From assembly GCA_022360595.1 (NCBI GenBank), contig JAKSCN010000093.1, forward strand, positions 1 through 20,313: a stretch of DNA of 20,313 nt, written 5' to 3'. The stretch is from Chromatiales bacterium (GTDB lineage Bacteria > Pseudomonadota > Gammaproteobacteria > Chromatiales > Chromatiaceae). Shown piece after piece: positions 15,689 through 20,313 of this stretch. The position numbers were made by a program, and so were the translations under genes. Numbering within the stretch: position 1 is the stretch's first letter; each line of letters opens with the position of its first letter. The notes under the pieces are model-generated. The model searched no databases and was not told where the DNA came from. It was given only the letters and a program-made list of their open reading frames with translations.

Positions 15689-16282
15689 TCAACCGGGATC
15701 ATTCACTTCCCGAATCACACCCACTTGCTCACCGAGCAGAACAGCTACTTTTTCAACCAACGTCTCATTACTAAACGGTTTCTCCAACACATCGTTGGCG
15801 CCCACCTCAAGGGCTCGCTGGAGGTCACTTTCCGGCAGTGCCGAAATAACCAGCACCTTTACTTTGGAGATAGCGGCCTCTGACCGAACAAACTCCAGCA
15901 GCTCAAATCCATCCAGCCCCGGCATTTGCAAATCAAGCGTCATGACAGCCGGCATAAAACTCATCAGCTTGGTGCCCGCTTGAAAACCATCAAGCGCAAT
16001 TTGCGTCTCCAAACCGGCTGAACGGAGGGTTCTACGAATTGCATTCGCCATCGCTTTCTCATCATCCACAATCAGGACGCGCCGTGTGTAAAACCTGAAC
16101 TCTTCAGGAATTGGCATCCCATTTTTTTCAAGAAAGCTTATAAAGTCATGTACTTGTATGCGGTTATTCCCCCTGCCAGGTAACTTGTATGATTTCAGGT
16201 GACCCTTCTCTATCCAGCGGATGACAGTACGAAAATTGACACCACAATACTTAGCCACATCACCTGTCGTTAATATGTGCAT
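15689..16282 (-). CDS. HTH (excisionase/MerR-type) - receiver domain response regulator
   Basis: A 197-residue two-domain protein. Residues 1-52 form a small winged helix of the excisionase/MerR-like class (TTGDVAKYCGVNFRTVIRWI, 5-24, then a wing and VHDFISFLEKNG). Residues 67-185 are a complete receiver domain: VDDE (72-75), phospho-acceptor Asp117 in LDLQMPG, Ser147 in VISALP and Lys168 in EKPF. The order, DNA-binding domain first and receiver last, is the reverse of most response regulators. It is expected to bind DNA in a phosphorylation-dependent way. The ATG has GAGG 7 nt upstream. It lies 199 nt upstream of the binding protein gene, in the same direction, and may control that operon. 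An array of 9-bp direct repeats and a dyad lie just upstream and are good candidates for autoregulation. Confidence 0.9.
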   Translation of the reverse strand: MHILTTGDVAKYCGVNFRTVIRWIEKGHLKSYKLPGRGNNRIQVHDFISFLEKNGMPIPEEFRFYTRRVLIVDDEKAMANAIRRTLRSAGLETQIALDGFQAGTKLMSFMPAVMTLDLQMPGLDGFELLEFVRSEAAISKVKVLVISALPESDLQRALEVGANDVLEKPFSNETLVEKVAVLLGEQVGVIREVNDPG

Positions 16283-16308
16283 AGAGAAACCTCACAACTC
16301 GGGGCACA

Positions 16309-16333
16309 CTTGTCTTACTACTTCAGCGTAGTA
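16309..16333. promoter_or_regulatory. Dyad and inverted repeat unit upstream of the HTH-receiver gene
   Basis: TACTAC and GTAGTA form a 6-bp dyad with a 6-nt spacer at 16316-16333. Overlapping it, CTTGTCTTA at 16309-16317 is an inverted copy of the TAAGACAAA unit repeated further upstream. The site lies 27-51 nt before the start codon, within likely leader or promoter sequence, as for an autoregulatory operator. Confidence 0.4.
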
Positions 16334-16344
16334 GATATCCCATA

Positions 16345-16380
16345 AAAGTCAAATAAGACAAATACGACATTTAAGACATA
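16345..16380. repeat. Array of four 9-bp direct repeats
   Basis: Consecutive 9-mers read AAAGTCAAA, TAAGACAAA, TACGACATT and TAAGACATA, with no spacer, so the core (A/C)G(A/T)CA recurs every 9 bp. The array is 63-98 nt upstream of the HTH-receiver start codon. It may overlap a -35 region (TTGTCT or TTGACT on the minus strand). Short tandem units like this suit cooperative binding by a small HTH protein, most simply the adjacent gene's own product. Confidence 0.45.
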
Positions 16381-16560
16381 TTAAAAAATATGCACCATGG
16401 CATTTCATCAAAAATGGGAGATGTCGAGGGTTTTCTCTGGTTTGCCAGCATGCAGGAGGTTTATTCCTACACCCTTGGAATTATGAGATCGAGTTCAAAA
16501 TAGTGTCGGTAACAACCAACAGTTGTTTGAGGAATTTAAAAATAGACGAGACCCATAGGA

Positions 16561-16590
16561 CAAAAAAAGGCCCCTGCTGGAGGGGCCTTT
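16561..16590 (-). terminator. Strong intrinsic terminator of the OmpA-family gene
   Basis: AAAGGCCCCT and AGGGGCCTTT form a 10-bp GC-rich stem with a 5-nt loop, 28 nt beyond the stop codon. In the gene's direction the stem is followed by a run of seven T. It is a textbook Rho-independent terminator and suggests a highly expressed, monocistronic transcript. Confidence 0.93.
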
Positions 16591-16617
16591 AGTAAGTTAT
16601 CGAATCACAGCGTTCGA

Positions 16618-17460
16618 TTACTGAGTCATAATTTCAACGCGACGATTCTTAGCACGGCCGTCTTCTGAACCGTTATCGGCAACCGGGCTGGACTCGCCCA
16701 TACCTTTAGTGGTCATCTTCGCTGGGTTGATGCCTTTGGTCGCCAAGTAGCTGGAAACGGCACTGGCGCGACGCTCAGAGAGTTCCTGATTGTAAGCATC
16801 TCTACCTACACTGTCGGTGTGGCCGACAATGACCAAACGTTCATCACCAGAGCTAGCCTGGATCTTGGCCGCTACTGTATCCAGAGCAGCACGCATAGCA
16901 GGCTTCAGTTCAGCGCTGTCGAAATCGAACTCATCGTTCACCAGGTTGATGGTAACGTTACCGATGATCTGGCAACCGTTCATATCAACTTTTGCACCCT
17001 TTGTAGTACCTGGGCATTTGTCTTTGTAATCGGGTACACCGTCGCCATCGGAATCCAATGCACAACCATTGGCATCAACAGGCGCACCTTGTGGGGTGCC
17101 GGGGCACTTGTCTTTGTAATCGGGTACGCCATCACCGTCAGAATCGAGGGGGCAGCCATCAGCATCAACTTCTACACCTTTAGGAGTGTCGGGGCATCGG
17201 TCTCTATTGTCCAGAACGCCATCACCATCGGAATCCATCACATCGCCACATTCGGCTACACGGCTCTGCAAACCGCCGACTGTCTGCCAGCACTCACCGG
17301 CAATGTTTTTAACCACTGACTTGGATGAATCAACCGCATAGCGGTTTTCCATATGGCCACCATGACCGCCGGCCAGGGCATTTCCAGCCAGGGCAATACC
17401 AGCTACTGCTCCGGCAGCAACAAGCATGGAGATTACTTTTTTCTGTTTAAATTGAGCCAT
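16618..17460 (-). CDS. OmpA-family protein with thrombospondin type 3 repeats
   Basis: A 280-residue exported protein. A signal peptide covers about 1-30 (basic start, then SMLVAAGAVAGIALAG, Ala-x-Ala end). A short segment with two Cys (57 and 71) comes next. Residues 76-165 hold three thrombospondin type 3 repeats of exactly 30 residues, each starting DSDGDGV and containing DxCPxTxxG and a closing GC; such repeats bind calcium through their Asp residues. An OmpA C-terminal peptidoglycan-binding domain follows (about 167-280), with VIVGHTDSVG (209-218), LSERRASAVSSYL and GRAKNRRVEI. There is no beta-barrel of the OmpA type, so it is a periplasmic or outer-membrane-associated, peptidoglycan-binding protein. 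The ribosome site is AGAGGA before the ATG. The strong terminator and short leader fit an abundant envelope protein. Confidence 0.92.
   Translation of the reverse strand: MAQFKQKKVISMLVAAGAVAGIALAGNALAGGHGGHMENRYAVDSSKSVVKNIAGECWQTVGGLQSRVAECGDVMDSDGDGVLDNRDRCPDTPKGVEVDADGCPLDSDGDGVPDYKDKCPGTPQGAPVDANGCALDSDGDGVPDYKDKCPGTTKGAKVDMNGCQIIGNVTINLVNDEFDFDSAELKPAMRAALDTVAAKIQASSGDERLVIVGHTDSVGRDAYNQELSERRASAVSSYLATKGINPAKMTTKGMGESSPVADNGSEDGRAKNRRVEIMTQ
16966..17235 (-). repeat. Three in-frame 90-bp tandem repeats (TSP3 coding)
   Basis: Each unit encodes 30 residues beginning DSDGDGV. The second and third copies are nearly identical over their first half (DSDGDGVPDYKDKCPGT), while the first copy is more diverged, which suggests a recent duplication of the later units. 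Copy number is likely to vary between strains. Confidence 0.85.
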
Positions 17461-17773
17461 AATTTCCTCTTGTCCTTAGGTGAAGACTAATCAAAGAAAG
17501 ATAGAGTTGATTTTTTGTATGAAAAAACACCCATGAAAAATACTACCGTGCCCATGAGAGCCGAGTAGTTGCGTATGATACATGGAAATACGTAGATTAT
17601 TGTGAATATTTGTTAATGTCCCCACATCCTTGTATATCCCTGTGGAGACCGATTATAGCGACCTTCTTCGGTATCACATAACACATTTTGCTTTTAGCAT
17701 TTTATTTTGCCATGGAAGGGCAAGTACAATTGCGCTTAGTTCATCCTCAATTGATCACTAACGAATAGTCACC
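17461..17773. other. Divergent intergenic region between the OmpA-family gene and roxA
   Basis: A 313-nt AT-rich gap. A perfect TATAAT on the minus strand (17652-17657) is a possible -10 for the OmpA-family gene, lacking a good -35. The inverted repeat at 17618-17649 lies just downstream of it. A TACAAT on the plus strand (near 17726) could serve roxA. No coding sequence is recognised. Confidence 0.45.
17618..17649. promoter_or_regulatory. Inverted repeat GTCCCCACA-N14-TGTGGAGAC
   Basis: The 9-bp arms match at eight of nine positions across a 14-nt spacer. It lies between the divergent OmpA-family and roxA genes, next to a minus-strand TATAAT, so it would cover the presumed start of the OmpA transcript. 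It may be an operator or a 5' leader hairpin. Confidence 0.35.
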
Positions 17774-18946
17774 ATGCCCCATCTGCAGTTACCAAACGGT
17801 ATAGATACCGAACAATTTCTCACTGAGTACTGGCAGAGAAAGCCACTGCTAATGCGTCAGGCGATCCCCGGATTTCGCTGTCCCCTTTCACCAGAAGAGC
17901 TGGCCGGCCTGAGTTGTGAAGAGGAGATTGAGTCACGCATCGTATTGGAGAAAGATGGCACACGGCCTTGGGAGGCCAGGGTCGGTCCATTCAATGAAAC
18001 GGACTACAACAACCTACCCGCCAGCCACTGGACACTGTTGGTACAAGATGTGGACAAACACCTGCCCGAAGTGGCCAAACTACTCGACTATTTTTACTTC
18101 CTACCCAGTTGGCGTCTGGATGACATCATGATCAGCTATGCGGCTGATCATGGATCACTAGGGCCCCACATCGATGATTACGATGTTTTCCTCTTTCAGA
18201 CCGCCGGCAAGCGCCGTTGGATGATCCATACCCAGCCGGTTTCCGAAGAGGAGTATATTCCTGGCCTTGATCTACGCATCCTACCTGAGTTTAAGGCTGA
18301 GTATGACTGGGTGTTGGAGCCTGGCGACATTCTCTATCTCCCCCCCAATGTAGCCCACTGGGGCGTTGCCCAAGGCGATGGCTGCATGACCTGTTCAGTG
18401 GGGTTTCGGACCCCAACGTTTCAGGAGATGGCAGCAGCCTGGTGCGATGAGTTGCTGCAATCACAAATCCCCGAAGGGCGTTACCGTGACGGCGCAATAA
18501 AACCCCAGGCGGCGCCTGGGGAGATCATTCCAGAGGCCCTTAACCGAGTGGGCACCCTACTCCACAAGCTTCTGGAGAGTAACCCGGACAAACAAGCCCG
18601 CTGGTTTGGGCGTTTCATCACAGAACCCAAAGCCCATCTTCAAGTCTATCCCCTGGATGAGCCGCTGAGTACAACAGCATTTCTGGCGCTGTTACAGGAT
18701 ACAGCACAACTAAGCCGAAACGGCTGGTCACGTATCGCATTCAGCCGGGGCGAACAGTGCGGCTATCTCTATATCAACGGCGAAGAGTTCCCGGTAACGC
18801 CTGATCTACTGCCACTATTGCAGTTACTCAGTGAACAGCGTTCGCTCGAATCTGTCGAACTACTCACATGGAGTGAAACCCCCGAAGCTTTAGCATTGTT
18901 AACTCAACTATTTAATGAGGGACACCTGGAACCAAGCCATGACTAA
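17774..18946 (+). CDS. roxA: Ribosomal protein uL16 arginine hydroxylase (cupin, RoxA/YcfD type)
   Basis: 2-oxoglutarate and Fe(II)-dependent oxygenase of the JmjC-cupin type. In E. coli YcfD it hydroxylates an arginine of ribosomal protein L16. The start (GIDTEQFLTEYWQRKPLLMR) is the typical N-terminal signature of the family. The iron-binding triad is visible: His132 and Asp134 in GPHIDDYDVFL, and His195 in PPNVAHWGVA. RRWMIH (147-152) and GDILYLPP (184-191) are further conserved cupin strands. The C-terminal part (about 215-390) is the winged-helix dimerisation region of the family. The length, 390, is close to the E. coli protein. Its last 8 nt overlap the GNAT gene (ATGACTAA), so it heads an operon with at least three following genes. 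The ribosome site before the ATG is weak. Confidence 0.9.
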   Translation: MPHLQLPNGIDTEQFLTEYWQRKPLLMRQAIPGFRCPLSPEELAGLSCEEEIESRIVLEKDGTRPWEARVGPFNETDYNNLPASHWTLLVQDVDKHLPEVAKLLDYFYFLPSWRLDDIMISYAADHGSLGPHIDDYDVFLFQTAGKRRWMIHTQPVSEEEYIPGLDLRILPEFKAEYDWVLEPGDILYLPPNVAHWGVAQGDGCMTCSVGFRTPTFQEMAAAWCDELLQSQIPEGRYRDGAIKPQAAPGEIIPEALNRVGTLLHKLLESNPDKQARWFGRFITEPKAHLQVYPLDEPLSTTAFLALLQDTAQLSRNGWSRIAFSRGEQCGYLYINGEEFPVTPDLLPLLQLLSEQRSLESVELLTWSETPEALALLTQLFNEGHLEPSHD

Positions 18947-19379
18947 TCCCAGCTTTACAGTCAGACTCGCAGACTGGCAACAGGAGGGGGAGGCGTTGCG
19001 CCACATCCGGGATCAAGTCTTTATTCAAGAGCAGGCTGTACCCAAAGCGTTGGAGTGGGATGGTGAAGATGAATCCTCACTACATGTGATTGCAGAAGAT
19101 ACCGAGGGGAATGCTATCGGTACCGGCCGGCTGCTCACCAGTGGTCAGATCGGCCGGATGGCGGTACTGCCACGCTGGCGCAGTTATGGTGTCGGCTCTG
19201 CCCTACTAAACGCTCTGCTTCAAACGGCACGGCTAGGCAACTACCCGACGATTTTTCTCAACGCTCAGATTCACGCCAAAGCTTTCTATAACCAACACGG
19301 ATTCACCCCCGTGGGCGAGCAGTTTATGGAAGCGGACATTCCCCACATCCGAATGGAACTGCGCAAAGATCATGACTGA
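18939..19379 (+). CDS. GNAT family N-acetyltransferase
   Basis: A 146-residue single-domain acetyl-CoA-dependent acetyltransferase. The N-terminal HIRDQVFIQEQAVPKALEWD (22-41) is the signature of the YjcF/ElaA-like branch, in which VF..EQ.VP is conserved. The acetyl-CoA motif is IGRMAVLPRWRSYGVGSALL (71-90), with the R-x-x-G-x-G pattern. The end (FYNQHGFTPVGEQF) is also typical. The substrate is unknown. I chose the ATG overlapping the roxA stop by 8 nt rather than an in-frame ATG 24 nt upstream, because it fits the family start and is suited to translational coupling. Its own end overlaps the next gene in the same way (ATGACTGA). Confidence 0.88.
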   Translation: MTNPSFTVRLADWQQEGEALRHIRDQVFIQEQAVPKALEWDGEDESSLHVIAEDTEGNAIGTGRLLTSGQIGRMAVLPRWRSYGVGSALLNALLQTARLGNYPTIFLNAQIHAKAFYNQHGFTPVGEQFMEADIPHIRMELRKDHD

Positions 19380-19911
19380 GATAACGTCAGAGCAGATAGC
19401 GGCGCAACTGAGCCCATTAAAACTGGGCGAAGATCGTGAGCTGATCCACTGGCAACACCGAGATCAACAGCGTCTTGCCGCACAGTTCCTGGCTGAACAG
19501 GCGCGGCGCACCCTCTCCCTCCTCAGCTACGACCTGGCGCCCGCGGTTTATGATCAACCGCCCTTTCTTGAAGCGGTAAAACAGTTGGCCATTCGCAGCC
19601 CGCTGACGGAGATCCGTATCCTGTTGCAGAACAATGAACGCGTACAGAAACAGGGACATCGCTTACTGGAGCTGGCCCGGCGTCTCACCAGCAAAATAGA
19701 GATCAGACGACCACACGCCGACTACCTTAACTACCTGGAGAACTTTTTAGTGGTGGACGCGACCGGCTACATTCACCAGAAAGCCTATAATCAGAGTGAG
19801 GGGGAGATCTGTTTCAACGGCAAACTACAAGCAACCAAACAGCAAACACTATTTAACGAGATCTGGGAGTGCAGCGAAGCAGACAGCGCTCTGCGCCGCC
19901 TCTATCTATAA
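19372..19911 (+). CDS. PLD-like protein without HKD motif (DUF7931-like)
   Basis: A 179-residue cytoplasmic protein of unknown function. The order of elements resembles half of a phospholipase D fold: a helix with LAEQARRTLSLLSYDLAP (39-56), LTEIRILLQNN (78-88), then NFLVVDATGYIHQK (123-136) and a final IWECSEAD. The strands match, but the catalytic H-x-K-x4-D motif is not present, so enzyme activity is doubtful. Homologues of this kind are often found next to a GNAT gene in gammaproteobacteria, which is why I suggest the DUF7931 type; I cannot confirm the family here. Start and stop are set by an 8-nt overlap with the GNAT gene and a 16-nt gap to the secretin-domain gene. Confidence 0.65.
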   Translation: MTEITSEQIAAQLSPLKLGEDRELIHWQHRDQQRLAAQFLAEQARRTLSLLSYDLAPAVYDQPPFLEAVKQLAIRSPLTEIRILLQNNERVQKQGHRLLELARRLTSKIEIRRPHADYLNYLENFLVVDATGYIHQKAYNQSEGEICFNGKLQATKQQTLFNEIWECSEADSALRRLYL

Positions 19912-19927
19912 TCTGACGAAGATAAGC

Positions 19928-20313
19928 ATGATGTCGAAACTAACAGCCTCTCTACTATTGATCGGTGCACTGATTTCCACCTCCGCCTGGGCTAGCTATC
20001 CGCTGGAGATCATCACCCTTACATCCCGCCCCGTTAGCGAAGTACTACCGATCATCAAACCCTTTATCTCTCCCGACGGTTCAGTCAGCGGTATGCAGAA
20101 TCAGTTAATCATCCGCACATCACCAGACAATCTGGAAGAGATCAAAGAGATTCTGGCCAAGATCGATACCCCGGCACGACGCCTGATGATCTCGGTCCGG
20201 CAAGGAGAGTCAACCAATCAACAGCGCCAGGGAATCTCCGCAGATATCAGCACCATGGTCGGAAAGAATGCCAAAGTAATTGTCGGACAGCCTAATGGCG
20301 GCAGCCGCACGCA
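19928..20313 (+). CDS. Exported protein with secretin-type N-domain (3' end cut by window)
   Basis: Only the first 128 codons are in the window. A signal peptide (about 1-22: MMSKLTASLLLIGALISTSA, then WA) is followed by a module with the pattern of secretin N-domains: IITLTSRPVSEVLPIIKPFI, then a Gly/Ser loop, then QNQLIIRTSPDNLEEIKEIL and AKIDTPARRLMISV. The strand-helix-strand order and the ILAKIDTPARR ending are those of PulD/PilQ-type N0 or N1 domains. Known relatives with this single short domain are small periplasmic proteins, but a full secretin cannot be excluded because the gene runs out of the window. Two adjacent ATG codons are possible starts; I use the first. It is 16 nt from the previous gene, so part of the same operon. 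Confidence 0.8.
   Translation, partial: MMSKLTASLLLIGALISTSAWASYPLEIITLTSRPVSEVLPIIKPFISPDGSVSGMQNQLIIRTSPDNLEEIKEILAKIDTPARRLMISVRQGESTNQQRQGISADISTMVGKNAKVIVGQPNGGSRT

Larger units (their letters stand above)
16283..16617. other. Intergenic region between the HTH-receiver gene and the OmpA-family gene
   Basis: This 335-nt gap holds the dyad and repeat array listed separately and the OmpA-gene terminator (16561-16590). The stretch 16381-16560 has a 37-codon plus-strand frame without a ribosome site, which I do not accept. Nothing else is recognised. Confidence 0.5.

Noticed and set aside
16390..16503. 37-codon plus-strand frame in the gap before the OmpA-family gene
   Set aside because: No Shine-Dalgarno before the ATG, no recognisable motif, and chance frames of this length are common.
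16966..17235. CRISPR-like or mobile repeat array
   Set aside because: The units are in-frame, 90 bp and encode calcium-binding TSP3 repeats; there are no spacers or cas genes.

Overview
The window reads as chromosome of a free-living or symbiotic gammaproteobacterium. The housekeeping genes are of gammaproteobacterial type: AcnB aconitase, a 455-residue PurB with E. coli-like active-site spacing, and a RoxA-type ribosomal oxygenase. The dense signalling (roadblock/GTPase module, histidine kinase, HD-GYP, Aer-like PAS) and the OmpA protein with thrombospondin type 3 repeats recall sulfur-oxidising or Chromatiales-like lineages; that placement is inference. No tRNA, rRNA, insertion sequence, phage gene or CRISPR array is visible.

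Layout. (1) 1-1295, plus strand: an exported, LEA-like repeat protein followed by a calcineurin-like phosphoesterase with an unusual D-x-Q metal motif. (2) 1305-6194, minus strand: a compact seven-gene run. In transcription order it encodes a FimV/TPR-like protein, a pseudo-receiver protein, an MglA-like small GTPase, a likely divergent roadblock-fold protein, a canonical roadblock/LC7 protein, an Aer-like PAS protein and a PhnD-like binding protein without a signal peptide. It resembles MglA/MglB systems and actinobacterial conservons in content but not in exact composition, and is the best candidate for an undescribed system here. (3) 6195-6537: a gap with an inverted repeat, a possible 25-codon plus-strand ORF and a strong bidirectional terminator. 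(4) acnB (minus) and purB (plus), divergent, with a clear extended -10 promoter for purB. (5) 10943-16282, minus strand: a second signalling cluster. An HTH-receiver protein lies upstream of a tight run of periplasmic amino-acid-type binding protein, Cache/HAMP histidine kinase and receiver-HD-GYP phosphodiesterase. (6) 16618-17460, minus strand: an OmpA-family protein with three TSP3 repeats and a textbook terminator. (7) 17774-20313, plus strand: roxA, a GNAT acetyltransferase, a PLD-like protein and the start of an exported secretin-domain protein, in a tightly overlapping operon cut by the window end.

How the parts may work together. The second cluster can be read as one pathway: ligand binding in the periplasm (binding protein), kinase, phosphorylated HD-GYP, c-di-GMP hydrolysis, with the HTH-receiver protein a possible transcriptional arm. 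The first cluster has a nucleotide switch (GTPase), its likely regulators (roadblock proteins), phospho-independent signalling scaffolds, a redox/oxygen-type PAS input and a cytoplasmic small-molecule sensor. Such systems usually control polarity or motility, but nothing in the sequence fixes the output.
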